The translations under genes were made by a program, and so were the position numbers. From assembly GCF_022369515.1 (NCBI RefSeq), contig NZ_CP059724.1:6758001-6822000 (forward strand): DNA of 64,000 nt, written 5' to 3'. Shown here one piece after another: positions 34,601-43,183 of the stretch. This stretch comes from Paenibacillus sp. 19GGS1-52. Lineage in GTDB: Bacteria; Bacillota; Bacilli; Paenibacillales; Paenibacillaceae. Positions within the stretch are counted from its first letter, which is position 1. The number at the start of each line of letters is the position of its first letter. The notes under the pieces are model-generated. The model saw only the letters and a program-made list of their open reading frames with translations. It did no database searches and was not told the DNA's origin.

Positions 34601-35367
34601 AGTATCTCTCCTCTCTCGCGCAGCAGATTGACATAATAGTTCAAGCGTTCTCCTGGCGGCAGTGTGAATTCAATAGCGCGGGGAACCTCGTCAGGCAGCA
34701 GCTTCAGCAGCTTTCGCCATGGTGCATCTTTCTCTGGTGGCAGAGGAAGAGTTATGCAGGTTCCAGTCGACGAATCGACATGTTTGCAATGAATATAGGC
34801 GACATAAGGAGCCAGCATCTCCGCAGCGGCAAAGGCATCTTCGCCACAGTATGCCCAGTTGCCTGTATCAAACGTCAACTTCACCCCGGGGAGACCGTAC
34901 CTCGTAACCGCTTCGAAAAAAAACAACAGGTTCTCCGCCTTACCGCCGTAAGGCGTCTGGTCGTTCTCGATCAGGAGAGTGAACTGCCCAGCCTGCAGAC
35001 GGTGATCTTCAAGCAGCTGTTTCAACCGCTCCACCTGCTCCAGCTTACACTCCCTGTTGAAATGCCCCAGCGATACCTTTAGCATTTCCGGCCTTAACAT
35101 TTGCGCTTCCTTAAGCGCTTTCAATAATCCAACTTCGTTAAGTTCCCCTGTGGTTTTCCACAATTCTATTGGAACGGAGTATACACTGTGCAGACGCTCG
35201 CGTTCAACGGCTTCCCGACAGGCTATAAGCGGAAGTTCTCCTGGTGGGAATAGCTCACGCCGGAACTCCAGCCCATCACCGCCGCTGCTACGGACCGTAG
35301 CAGCCAGATTATGCTGTTCGCTAACTCCTGCTCCAAACACCGAAGCCGGAATATAAATCATACTCAT
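34591..35367 (-). CDS. TIM-barrel sugar-phosphate isomerase/epimerase-like protein
   Basis: The protein has 258 residues of the xylose-isomerase-like TIM-barrel superfamily: LLIENDQTPYGGKAENLL near 130, LTFDTGNWAYCGEDAF near 160 and YIHCKHVD near 186 supply Glu, Asp and His metal ligands. It is first in the operon, behind the promoter at 35485-35513 and the palindromic operator. It probably epimerises or isomerises the substrate before or after phosphorylation; UlaE-like epimerases occupy a similar place in ascorbate operons. Start ATG follows AAGGGGG. Confidence 0.83.
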   Translation of the reverse strand: MSMIYIPASVFGAGVSEQHNLAATVRSSGGDGLEFRRELFPPGELPLIACREAVERERLHSVYSVPIELWKTTGELNEVGLLKALKEAQMLRPEMLKVSLGHFNRECKLEQVERLKQLLEDHRLQAGQFTLLIENDQTPYGGKAENLLFFFEAVTRYGLPGVKLTFDTGNWAYCGEDAFAAAEMLAPYVAYIHCKHVDSSTGTCITLPLPPEKDAPWRKLLKLLPDEVPRAIEFTLPPGERLNYYVNLLRERGEILCT

Positions 35368-35443
35368 TGAAAATCCCCCTTACTTTTGAATTACAAGCAA
35401 ATCACCGGAAAATTCCGAAAGAAGAAAATTTATCTTGCATCTT

Positions 35444-35470
35444 GTAAAACGATTTAGTAAATCGGTTTAC
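35444..35470. promoter_or_regulatory. 27-bp palindromic operator of the sugar-acid operon
   Basis: Two 13-nt arms (GTAAAACGATTTA and TAAATCGGTTTAC) around a central G; only one position pair mismatches. It lies at about +8 to +34 relative to the predicted start, where a LacI-family repressor would act as a roadblock. The lacI-type gene is the next locus upstream on the same strand. Confidence 0.7.
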
Positions 35471-35484
35471 TTATGTTTGATTGT

Positions 35485-35513
35485 ATTATACTCCCCACCT
35501 CTTTTCTTTTCAA
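35485..35513 (-). promoter_or_regulatory. Sigma-A promoter of the sugar-acid operon
   Basis: On the minus strand TTGAAA (35513-35508), a 17-nt spacer and TATAAT (35490-35485). A weak cre-like GAGAGCGCTTTAC lies just upstream at about 35521-35536. Confidence 0.8.
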
Positions 35514-35560
35514 GCCTTTATTGTAAAGCGCTCTCATTTCGGATTAAATTGCTCTATCGC

Positions 35561-35600
35561 AAAAAAAAACCGCCCCTCCCAAGCTAGCGGGAAGAGTGGC
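35561..35600 (-). terminator. Terminator of the lacI-type gene
   Basis: On the minus strand GCCACTCTTCCC pairs with GGGAGGGGCGGT (11 of 12 positions, with G-U pairs), loop of 8, then a run of T. Confidence 0.75.
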
Positions 35601-35634
35601 TGTATAGGGTTTAGCTATCAAATCTACTGTACGA

Positions 35635-36660
35635 TTAAGTGCCTGAGTTATGCAGGATAAGCTCAGAAGACTCACGTATGGCAAGCTCACATGGAAAAAC
35701 AAGTTCGGTAGGCTCCAAGTCCTCGGCCTCTGAACGGATGCGCCTGAGGATGAGTTCTGCTGCTTTTCGGCCCATTTCCAGGGATGGCTGGTTAATCGTC
35801 GTTAAGGTCGGAGTGAGCAAGTGGGCGAAAGGGATATTATCGAAGGCGACCAGTGCCAAATCGTCCGGCACTCGCATCCCCTGCTCTTTAACAACAGCCA
35901 GTATTTCCAGTAGGACCAGGTCATTACCGGCAATTAATGCTGTTGGTGCCTCAGCCCCGGTAAACAGCTCACGGAACCGGTCCTTCAGGCTGGAAATCTC
36001 TGCATTAATAATCATTCGCTCACTATATCCCAGTCCAAGATCGTCCATGGCCTTCCGATAGCCTTCGGTACGCTCCACCCGCGAACTGATCGTCAACGGA
36101 GCGGTAGCAATAGCGATTTGCCGGTGTCCCTGCTCCGCTAGATGAGCTACCGCAGCGTATATAGACTCCCGATTATTGACAACAATAGTGTCGGCCTTAA
36201 CGCCTTCCACCCGGCGGTCCATGAACAGAATAGGATACTTATGCTTAGCGAGCTTAGCATATAATGCAGTGTTCTTCCCTGTAGGGAGCAGAATGATTCC
36301 ATCGACCTGCTTGGCCTGCAGCATTTCGGCGTATTTCTGCTCCTTGCCACCATCCTCGTCGCTGTTGCAGAGAATGACGTTGATATCCTGCTCCTGACAG
36401 TAGTCCTCAATGCCACGGCAGATTTCAGTCGATAGCTGGTGCATTATATTGGCTACAATGACACCCACTGTCGACGTGCGCTTCTGCTTAAGACTGCGAG
36501 CCAGTACATTGGGCTGATAGTCAAGCTCCTCGATCGCTTGCTCGATTTTGCTCCGGGTATCTGTTCCCATATGCTGATACCGCTTGCTTAAATATTGAGA
36601 TACGGTGCTTTTAGATACACCGGCTTTTTCCGCAACATCAGAAATTGTTACTTTGACCAT
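35635..36660 (-). CDS. LacI family transcriptional repressor
   Basis: The protein has 341 residues: N-terminal LacI helix-turn-helix (TISDVAEKAGVSKSTVSQYLSKR) with hinge NVLARSLKQKRT, then a periplasmic-binding-like effector domain (TVGVIVANIMHQLSTEICRGIEDY; FMDRRVEGVKADTIVVNNRES; ALVAFDNIPFAHLLTPTLTTI). The KdgR-like style suggests a sugar-acid derivative as inducer. It lies directly upstream of the operon it most likely controls. Its own promoter (36707-36735) is framed by 10-bp inverted repeats. Confidence 0.93.
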   Translation of the reverse strand: MVKVTISDVAEKAGVSKSTVSQYLSKRYQHMGTDTRSKIEQAIEELDYQPNVLARSLKQKRTSTVGVIVANIMHQLSTEICRGIEDYCQEQDINVILCNSDEDGGKEQKYAEMLQAKQVDGIILLPTGKNTALYAKLAKHKYPILFMDRRVEGVKADTIVVNNRESIYAAVAHLAEQGHRQIAIATAPLTISSRVERTEGYRKAMDDLGLGYSERMIINAEISSLKDRFRELFTGAEAPTALIAGNDLVLLEILAVVKEQGMRVPDDLALVAFDNIPFAHLLTPTLTTINQPSLEMGRKAAELILRRIRSEAEDLEPTELVFPCELAIRESSELILHNSGT

Positions 36661-36691
36661 TGTCCCTTACTCCCATCGCTCTTACGTCCAA

Positions 36692-36743
36692 GCTGTCATT
36701 ATATTCACTATAAATGGCTTCTTCACAGTTGTCTAATGACAGC
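36692..36743. repeat. 10-bp inverted repeats framing the lacI promoter
   Basis: GCTGTCATTA (36692-36701) and TAATGACAGC (36734-36743) are perfect complements, centres 42 bp apart (about four helical turns). They bracket the -35 and -10. No U tract follows, so this is not a terminator; it may allow looping or cooperative repressor binding. Confidence 0.5.
36707..36735 (-). promoter_or_regulatory. Sigma-A promoter of the lacI-type gene
   Basis: On the minus strand TAGACA (36735-36730), a 17-nt spacer and TATAGT (36712-36707). Confidence 0.6.
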
Positions 36744-36773
36744 ATGACTTACGAGATCAAATAGAAGGGACTC

Positions 36774-38138
36774 CTACCCCTCCCAGTTGTCTGAAATCCG
36801 CACAATATCCTCCGTGGCAGAAGTGCCGGGAGAGGAGGCGATTTCTACAACAATTAATTCCAGGTGTGTCGTTGCCCGCAGGAGATGTCTTGCCCCAGCA
36901 GGTACTGTAATCATCTCTCCGACGGTAGCTGGATGAACCATCCCTTCTATGATGTATTCCCCACTCCCGGAAAGCACAGACCACATTTCTTGCGTGTGTG
37001 GGTGAAGGTGGTAGCTCGTATGCCTTCCGGACAGCAGCGCGACTTTGGAGGTCGTAATCTCCGTACCTTCGGCTGTACGGGTGCAATCCAGTATGCGGGA
37101 GCAGCCCCAGCGCTTCTCTTCGATCATCGGCCGCATCACCTGGCCTTCCAATTCCTCCTTAATCCGTTTCGCCTGCTCTTTGCCAGCAACCAGAATGCCG
37201 TCGGGGCCCGCAGCCACGATCAGGCCTGGTGCACCGATGACATGCACCGGGATTGAGAGCTCATTGACCAGATGTGTGTCCTCTGAATCCGCCGATATCG
37301 TTCCTAAACCCGTCACTTCCCCAGGCAAAAAAGGCGTTAGTGCATCCCAGCTGCCGATATCCGCCCACTGCCCAGTGTAGGGAATGACAACGGCACTTTC
37401 CGTTTTCTCCAGCACCTCACGATCGAAGCTTCGCTCCGGCAGCAGATTATAGTGTTCCAACAGCTCTTGATACACAGTCGTGAGACCTCTGTCTTCCAGA
37501 CAGGTGAGCAAGAACTGCAGGGAACAGGAGAATACCCCGCAGTTCCAAAGCCCTCCTTGGGAGATGAGATATTCGGCCCTAGCTTCATCCGGCTTCTCGG
37601 AGAACTGCGCAACCTGTAAATATTCAGCACTACTTGAGGTACCTCTGGGTAGTATATATCCGAATTGTGTGGAGGGAAGTTGCGGCGTGGCTCCAAGCAG
37701 CGCCAGGTCTGCTCCTGATTCGGCCAGCACCTCGGGAAACCGCTGGAGCCGTTTAAAGAACGAGGCTTCAACATAAGAATCCACCGGAATCACAGCTACG
37801 ATCTCCTCTGGCCGAATCTTCCGAACGGAATGCAAATAACTTGCCGCCAGAGCAACAGCCGTGAACGTTCCCCGTTTCAGCGGTTCGGCCAATACCGGAA
37901 TATCCCCACCTACAGACTTCCGGGTAATTTCGACCTGGCTGCGATGGGTCACAATACAGCTTGAAGCAAGCAACTCCGCCTCCGCCAGCCCTCTGCATAC
38001 CCGCTCAATCATGGATTCCACCCCACCGCCCGCTTTGGGTAGAAGTTTCAGAAAAGCCTTAGATCTGACCTCGTTCGACAACGGCCACAGCCTTTTGCCC
38101 GATCCACCGGACAAGAGTACAACCTGCAAGCCCAACAC
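36774..38138 (-). CDS. Mannose-1-phosphate guanylyltransferase with cupin (ManC-type)
   Basis: The protein has 454 residues. The N-terminal nucleotidyltransferase domain begins VVLLSGGSGKRLWPLS near 6 and has AVIPVDSY, FSEKPDEARA and GLWNCGVF. The C-terminal cupin (HLHPHTQEMWSVLSGSGEYIIEG near 380) matches the bifunctional GDP-mannose pyrophosphorylase/phosphomannose isomerase architecture. It would make GDP-mannose for a spore-surface or exopolysaccharide glycan. Start at a GTG or TTG after AAGGGGG is ambiguous by a few codons. A DUF6492 gene precedes it. Confidence 0.87.
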   Translation of the reverse strand: MLGLQVVLLSGGSGKRLWPLSNEVRSKAFLKLLPKAGGGVESMIERVCRGLAEAELLASSCIVTHRSQVEITRKSVGGDIPVLAEPLKRGTFTAVALAASYLHSVRKIRPEEIVAVIPVDSYVEASFFKRLQRFPEVLAESGADLALLGATPQLPSTQFGYILPRGTSSSAEYLQVAQFSEKPDEARAEYLISQGGLWNCGVFSCSLQFLLTCLEDRGLTTVYQELLEHYNLLPERSFDREVLEKTESAVVIPYTGQWADIGSWDALTPFLPGEVTGLGTISADSEDTHLVNELSIPVHVIGAPGLIVAAGPDGILVAGKEQAKRIKEELEGQVMRPMIEEKRWGCSRILDCTRTAEGTEITTSKVALLSGRHTSYHLHPHTQEMWSVLSGSGEYIIEGMVHPATVGEMITVPAGARHLLRATTHLELIVVEIASSPGTSATEDIVRISDNWEG

Positions 38139-38214
38139 CCCCTTCCGTACATGATAGATTCACCGCTTTGGCCTAATACGACATCCTCGGCGACCTCATC
38201 TTCATCCGAACTCT

Positions 38215-39000
38215 TTACTTCGGCGTTCTCACGTAACCCTTGCGTTTATGAAAAGAAAGTGATCTGTACTTCTCCGCCAGCTTGTTCCGCTGCGCCTTGG
38301 AGAGCTGTCCTGCATTCATGTGGAGCCCCTTATTGAGGGCCTTCCGGATTGCCATTCCGCTACGGTCAGTGGAATACAGGTAATTGCCATAGGTCTCAAA
38401 TTCAGAGAAGGCAAATTGCTTCGAACGGTCCATGCTGTGCAGGATCGCCGAATACCAAGGCATATGATGTTTTGCTTCAATTTCCTTTTTCATCCGGGCC
38501 AGCTTGGTGCGCTCAAATAACATATAGTGGGTGACAAAAGAGGATTTCGCTGCCACCTTACGGCCCATCAGCTTTCTATAGGTCACGAAATACTGGGGCT
38601 GGCTCCAATTGCGGCTGTAAAAAAGTGTCTTCCCCTTCGCACGGAACCGGTGCGGGGCAATTAGAACTGTATCGGCATCAATGACGAGAAAATAGTCAGC
38701 CGTACACAGCTTGTCGCCGTTTAGCTTCAGCAATTGTTGAAACAGCCAGCCTGAACGCTCCCAGGTCCGGGAACGGTAGTGGATATCTTTTTTGGTCAGC
38801 GGCAGAACCGAATTCTCATTAATAAATGTGCAGCCCTTGGTTTGACAAAAATCCAGGATTCGCTGCTGTTTGGGAGCGACAATCAGAATACGGCCGATTG
38901 GATGCTTAACCTGTGCTCGGACAGCGTCAATAACATAGGGAAGTGTAGCCAAATCCTTCTCAATTGCCGGGATCAGCACATCTATAGTGGGCAAAGACAT
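38215..39000 (-). CDS. DUF6492 glycosyltransferase-like protein
   Basis: The protein has 261 residues. The N-terminus (PTIDVLIPAIEKDLATLPYVI) and the DxD-like YFLVIDADTVL near 103 resemble GT-A fold glycosyltransferases; the family is annotated as DUF6492. No signal peptide. It is 76 nt upstream of the ManC-type gene on the same strand, so it may use a GDP-mannose-derived sugar, and it faces the exosporium-like gene trio across a 240-nt gap. Confidence 0.72.
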   Translation of the reverse strand: MSLPTIDVLIPAIEKDLATLPYVIDAVRAQVKHPIGRILIVAPKQQRILDFCQTKGCTFINENSVLPLTKKDIHYRSRTWERSGWLFQQLLKLNGDKLCTADYFLVIDADTVLIAPHRFRAKGKTLFYSRNWSQPQYFVTYRKLMGRKVAAKSSFVTHYMLFERTKLARMKKEIEAKHHMPWYSAILHSMDRSKQFAFSEFETYGNYLYSTDRSGMAIRKALNKGLHMNAGQLSKAQRNKLAEKYRSLSFHKRKGYVRTPK

Positions 39001-39244
39001 ACGTTCATCTCATCTCCAGATTAATGAATTTGCTTTATAGATATGAGCCGGCAGGGCAAAAGGCATGGGCCTTCACAAAAAGATCGCAGATAGCAACAAC
39101 GTCTCTATTCATAAATCTTAAATAGCCATTATTAAAAAAAGGCACTAAAAGTATCTAGCAAACTAGGAAAGTATACATAGAATTATTAATCTTCTTGAAT
39201 ACACTATTCTAGCAACACAATAAAAAAAGAAGGAGAGGATGAAC

Positions 39245-39691
39245 ATGACAATTAGTATCCTGAATTATGCCGCCAGCGTACCCGATGGCTTTTCCGGTGG
39301 GGTCCCGCCAGTCACGATTCCACAGGTTCCCACACAGCTTCAAGTTGCTGATCTAGGGGTATTCATTCCGCAGTTGACACCCGCGGCTAACGGGCGCGTT
39401 CTGTTGTCTGCTGATGTCGGCGTTCAGAACATTGGTCCTACATTCAACAATGCTCTGCAGTTTCACATCTATCGGGATGGGCAAGAAATCTTCAACACGC
39501 AGCTAGGTACACAAACTGTAGGAGCGTTAAGTAATTACTTTTATAACATTAGCTTCAGCACCATTGATGAGGAGGTACCGCCAGGCTTTCACGTATATTT
39601 GTTGAATGTCTCCGCTATTATTTCTGTTGTGGCACTATCAACGGTCCAGGTTGTTGGACCGGTTACGTTCAGCGGATTAACCATTTCGTAG
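39245..39691 (+). CDS. Exosporium-like beta-rich protein, paralogue 1
   Basis: The protein has 148 residues from the ATG at 39245, 6 nt after GGAGAGG. No signal peptide or Cys. Alternating short strands rich in V, I, T, N and P suggest a compact beta sandwich. The motifs FHIYRDGQEIF and NISFSTIDEEVPPGFHVYLL and the end VVGPVTFSGLTIS recur in the next two genes. The general look is like BclA-type C-terminal or BxpB/ExsF exosporium proteins, but I cannot prove homology. The glycosyltransferase/GDP-mannose genes next door fit a glycosylated spore surface. Confidence 0.7.
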   Translation: MTISILNYAASVPDGFSGGVPPVTIPQVPTQLQVADLGVFIPQLTPAANGRVLLSADVGVQNIGPTFNNALQFHIYRDGQEIFNTQLGTQTVGALSNYFYNISFSTIDEEVPPGFHVYLLNVSAIISVVALSTVQVVGPVTFSGLTIS

Positions 39692-39725
39692 ACCACTATT
39701 CTATTATCCTAAAGGAGTGAGCATT

Positions 39726-40157
39726 ATGGCTGTATCATTACTGGCAGCAGGCACCATTGTACCTTCGGCTACAGCAGCAGGAACACTACCCATCACAGTA
39801 CCTTTGACACCTCTATTCGTGCAATTGGCAGCAGTATCTGTATTAATACCTCCAGGAAGCCCGTCTAATAACCGGGTTGAGCTGAATGCAACCATCGGGA
39901 TTGCGGCTACATTAAATATTCCGCAAGTTCTCTTCCGCATATTCCGTGACGGAATCCTTATCTTCACTTCCCAACAAGGGCTTCAAAATGCAGCCGAACA
40001 ATTTTATTGCGTGCGCTTGATTACGGCTGACTTCAACGTTCCTGTGGGTGGTCACATTTATACTTTAACCGTAGAACGACTGGCACTTAACGATCCCGCA
40101 ACTGTCGCCGGCCCTATTACCTTAAGTGCGCTGGCTTTTGGACCTGTTCCCAATTAA
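39726..40157 (+). CDS. Exosporium-like beta-rich protein, paralogue 2
   Basis: The protein has 143 residues from the ATG at 39726, after AAAGGAG. Same plan as its neighbours: an Ala/Thr-rich N-terminus, RVELNATIGIAATLN, VLFRIFRDGILIFTSQ, VRLITADFNVPVGGHIYTL and the end VAGPITLSALAFG. It is more diverged than the other two. It has a Cys (FYCVRL) that the others lack. Likely co-transcribed (34 nt after the first, 21 nt before the third). Probably a secretion-independent surface protein assembled on the spore; function unknown. Confidence 0.7.
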   Translation: MAVSLLAAGTIVPSATAAGTLPITVPLTPLFVQLAAVSVLIPPGSPSNNRVELNATIGIAATLNIPQVLFRIFRDGILIFTSQQGLQNAAEQFYCVRLITADFNVPVGGHIYTLTVERLALNDPATVAGPITLSALAFGPVPN

Positions 40158-40178
40158 TAACAAGGAGGCTATATAGCT

Positions 40179-40637
40179 ATGAGCACTTATAATTTACTTG
40201 ATTACAAAGCAAGTGTACCCAGCAACGCAAAAGGCGGCACAGCTCCAGTGATACTTCCAGTGAGTCCAGGAATCCTACTGGCCGACCTTGGCATCTTCAT
40301 CGTTCCACCCGTTCCTGCAATCAATCGTGTAGAGTTGAAAGGCACATTAGGCTTGCAAGGAATCAGCGGCAATCCTATCGTCACCTTGCGGATTTTCCGC
40401 TTGGATAACAATGTCGCTCCGGGGATTCAAATTTTCACCAAGGTCTTAAACGTGGAAGCTGCAGCGTTAACGGAAATGTTCTATACTGCCTCTTTCAGTA
40501 CGATTGACTTCAACGTGCCCGCTACGACTGGCTTTGTCGTATACAGACTGACTGGTGAGATTGCGGCTGCAGGCAATACGGCTAATGTCGTCGGACCCAT
40601 CACGTTTACCGGTTTAGCTATAGGTATTACGCCTTAG
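40179..40637 (+). CDS. Exosporium-like beta-rich protein, paralogue 3
   Basis: The protein has 152 residues. It begins MSTYNLLDYKASVPSNAKGG, close to MTISILNYAASVPDGFSGG of paralogue 1, and keeps RVELKGTLGLQG, VTLRIFRLDNN, ASFSTIDFNVPATTGFVVYRL and VVGPITFTGLAIG. The common N-terminal motif LxYxASVP is a candidate targeting signal for spore-surface assembly. ATG after AAGGAGG. A GC-rich hairpin without a U tract (40650-40677) follows. Confidence 0.7.
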   Translation: MSTYNLLDYKASVPSNAKGGTAPVILPVSPGILLADLGIFIVPPVPAINRVELKGTLGLQGISGNPIVTLRIFRLDNNVAPGIQIFTKVLNVEAAALTEMFYTASFSTIDFNVPATTGFVVYRLTGEIAAAGNTANVVGPITFTGLAIGITP

Positions 40638-40649
40638 TCAAAGCAGCAG

Positions 40650-40677
40650 AACCGCCTTCTTAAGATAAGGGGCGGTT
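40650..40677 (+). other. Hairpin after the exosporium-like trio
   Basis: AACCGCC pairs with GGCGGTT, extended by TT/AA pairs in the loop region. There is no U tract, so a weak or Rho-independent-like end is possible at best. Confidence 0.45.
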
Positions 40678-40749
40678 ACATACATCCATTTATAAAAATC
40701 TCAAATTTGTGCATCCATCCAGCGGGGATGGTATATTGTAGATTGGCTA

Positions 40750-43083
40750 ATGGATCAACACAAGAAATTATTGAAGGTGAATGCATTGAACAAACTGTTA
40801 TTTCATAATATCCCTCCGGGCGCGACCGGAGAACAAATACCCAAAGCAAAGATAGCCTCCGCCCAGACCAGTAGAGAACTGGTTCAGCCGGAGGAGAACG
40901 ATTCGGCATATTTCCGCAGGCTGGAGGAGGGTGGAATTCTGCTGAACCTCCCGCAAATTACCGCCGTAAGGCACGATAAGGGACCGCTGCTGACACTAGC
41001 CGGGGCTGGCTCTGGCAAAACGTCGGTTCTGATCTGCCGAACCGGTTATTTGCTGTCTGTACGCGGCATCCATGCTAGCCAACTGCTGCTGCTGACTTTC
41101 TCCAGCAAGGCCGCGGCAGAAATGCGTGAACGCATAGCCTTGCTGCCTGGGGTGAGCGCAGACGACGCTGCCCGGCTGCAGGCTCGCACGTTCCACTCTT
41201 TTTTCCTGTATTTCCTGCGCAGACAGGGCTTGCAGCAGGAGATTTTCCACGAGACGCGCCGCCAGCATATTTTGCTGAAGCAGATTATGCGTGAGCTGGG
41301 TCTGCCTAAGGACGCTTATCCACCGGAAACCCTCTTGGCACTGCTCTCCTCCTTCAAGATGAATATGGGCAAGCTTGCGGATTTGCCGGAAGGCACAACG
41401 GCTGAGCAAGAGATGAAAGCCATTCTGACAATCTATGAACAATGGAAAATAGATCATTTCAAGATCGACTTCGATGATGTTCTCTTAATCGCCTACCAGA
41501 TGTTGCGGGAGCGGCCAGGGTTATTGCAGGAATTGCAGCAGCGCTATCAGTACGTCATGGTCGATGAATTTCAGGATACGAACGCCCTGCAATACGAGCT
41601 GGTCAAGATGATCTCGCATCCGCAGCATAATCTGATGGTCGTCGGAGACGATGATCAGACCATCTATTCCTTCAACGGCGCACGCAGCGAGTTTATTCTG
41701 GAGTTTGAGCAGCTTTATCCGGGGGCAAGAGTGATTACGCTGGATATCAATTACCGCTCCAGTCCCGCTATTGTTGGGCTGGGCAACGGAATTATCCGGC
41801 ATAACAAGCGGCGGCGTTCCAAAACCCTGCAATCAGCCAAGCTTAGCGGCAATCAGCCTCAATACATGCGTCCGCAAACTGCAGACGAAGAGGCCGAGCA
41901 AATGGTCGAGCATATTCTGGGCGAAGTAGAGAGCGGTAAACGAGAGTATAGTGATTTCGCTATGCTGTACCGGGCATCAAGCAGTAACCGGGCTATTCTG
42001 GAACTGCTGCTCCTGCGCGATATTCCTTATATCGATTATGGTGCAAGCCAATTATTGTACGAGCACTGGCTGATTTCGCCGGTGGTGGACCATTTGCGGC
42101 TTTCGGTGAACCGGCGTGACTTTGCCGCAATCGAGAATATCTTGCCAACCTTATATATGAACCGTGAAAAAGGCATGGAGCACATCCGCCGGATGGAGAC
42201 TGTACAGCCGAAGCAAGGACCCATGATCCATCTGTTATCAATGCCTGGTATGGAGGATTTCAAAGGCGTCAAGCTCAGAGAAAGGCTCGATCTCATCCGG
42301 AACCTGCAAGAATTCACACCCGTGCAAGCCATCCGGCAGATCCGTTCCCAATTCTACGATTATTTCATCGAGGCCAATGGGCGCTCTCAGGCGACACTAC
42401 ACAGAGAGACTCTAAAAGAAATGCTGGACGAGCTGGAAGCCTCGGCGGAGCGCTTCGACAGCATAACCGCATTCCTTGATTTCATTGCCAATGTTACGGA
42501 GCGAAATGAACATAACCGCCTACCTGGAGCAAGCGAGCAGGGTAACCGGATTGCGCTGATGACGATTCATAAGTCTAAGGGGCTAGAGTTTCCGGTTGTC
42601 TTCCTGATTGGAGCCTCTGAGGGTATTCTTCCGCATAGCTCTGCACTGGAAGGCGATCGTTTGAAGGATCGGAAGAAAGCGGGTGGAAGCAGCGGAGCAA
42701 TCAATATGGGGGCACTGGAGGAAGAACGCAGACTTGCATATGTAGCCGTTACGAGGGCTCGGGAGGAGCTATTTATCAGCTCCCCTGCACAGCATCGAGG
42801 CAAAAAAGCCGAAGTCTCCCGCTTTATGCTATCGGCTTTCCGTTCTGCTGCTGCATCCGAAGCACCTGCTTACGGAAGTAGACCTGTAACAACAAGAACA
42901 TTGCCAGCCAGCAGAACCTTAGCGGTAAGAACCCATACGGTTCCTGTATGGAAATGTACCGGTAAGACCTGCCCGGGCTGGACGCGTGTGAAAGCAGGTG
43001 GGGCTGAGGATCATTTATCCGTAAAGCCCTGCCCGCTCTGCAGCTCTTCTATGGAGAAGGACAGCCGAGTCGTCCCGGTATAA
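40750..43083 (+). CDS. UvrD/Rep-type DNA helicase (YjcD-like)
   Basis: The protein has 777 residues. All SF1A motifs are visible: Q-motif/Walker A (LAGAGSGKT near 84), Ia, Walker B (MVDEFQDTN near 273), III (VVGDDDQTIYSFNGA), IV, V (IALMTIHKSKGLEFPVVFL near 597) and VI (EERRLAYVAVTRAREEL). The order and length match B. subtilis YjcD rather than PcrA. The C-terminus adds a four-Cys module (CTGKTCPGW ... CPLCSSS, about 737-767) that looks like a zinc ribbon. It unwinds DNA in repair or replication restart. The ATG has no ribosome site; a TTG at 40786 preceded by GAAGGTGA is an alternative start. Confidence 0.88.
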   Translation: MDQHKKLLKVNALNKLLFHNIPPGATGEQIPKAKIASAQTSRELVQPEENDSAYFRRLEEGGILLNLPQITAVRHDKGPLLTLAGAGSGKTSVLICRTGYLLSVRGIHASQLLLLTFSSKAAAEMRERIALLPGVSADDAARLQARTFHSFFLYFLRRQGLQQEIFHETRRQHILLKQIMRELGLPKDAYPPETLLALLSSFKMNMGKLADLPEGTTAEQEMKAILTIYEQWKIDHFKIDFDDVLLIAYQMLRERPGLLQELQQRYQYVMVDEFQDTNALQYELVKMISHPQHNLMVVGDDDQTIYSFNGARSEFILEFEQLYPGARVITLDINYRSSPAIVGLGNGIIRHNKRRRSKTLQSAKLSGNQPQYMRPQTADEEAEQMVEHILGEVESGKREYSDFAMLYRASSSNRAILELLLLRDIPYIDYGASQLLYEHWLISPVVDHLRLSVNRRDFAAIENILPTLYMNREKGMEHIRRMETVQPKQGPMIHLLSMPGMEDFKGVKLRERLDLIRNLQEFTPVQAIRQIRSQFYDYFIEANGRSQATLHRETLKEMLDELEASAERFDSITAFLDFIANVTERNEHNRLPGASEQGNRIALMTIHKSKGLEFPVVFLIGASEGILPHSSALEGDRLKDRKKAGGSSGAINMGALEEERRLAYVAVTRAREELFISSPAQHRGKKAEVSRFMLSAFRSAAASEAPAYGSRPVTTRTLPASRTLAVRTHTVPVWKCTGKTCPGWTRVKAGGAEDHLSVKPCPLCSSSMEKDSRVVPV

Positions 43084-43084
43084 C

Positions 43085-43161
43085 CTAAAAACCCCTTACA
43101 GCAACAGTGCGAAGATTCATGAATCTCGAATCTAAACACTTGCTGCGGTAAGGGGTTTTAG
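43085..43161. terminator. Bidirectional terminator between helicase and L25 genes
   Basis: Long stem: CTAAAAACCCCTTA with TAAGGGGTTTTAG, supported by CAGCAA/TTGCTG and an inner AGATTCATGAATCT palindrome. A and T runs in the arms suit both convergent transcripts. Confidence 0.8.
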
Positions 43162-43183
43162 CTAATGCTGTATAGTTTTGATA

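Noticed and set aside
35521..35536. cre site upstream of the sugar-acid operon
   Set aside because: The match needs an extra base and has a mismatch in the core; noted only as weak.
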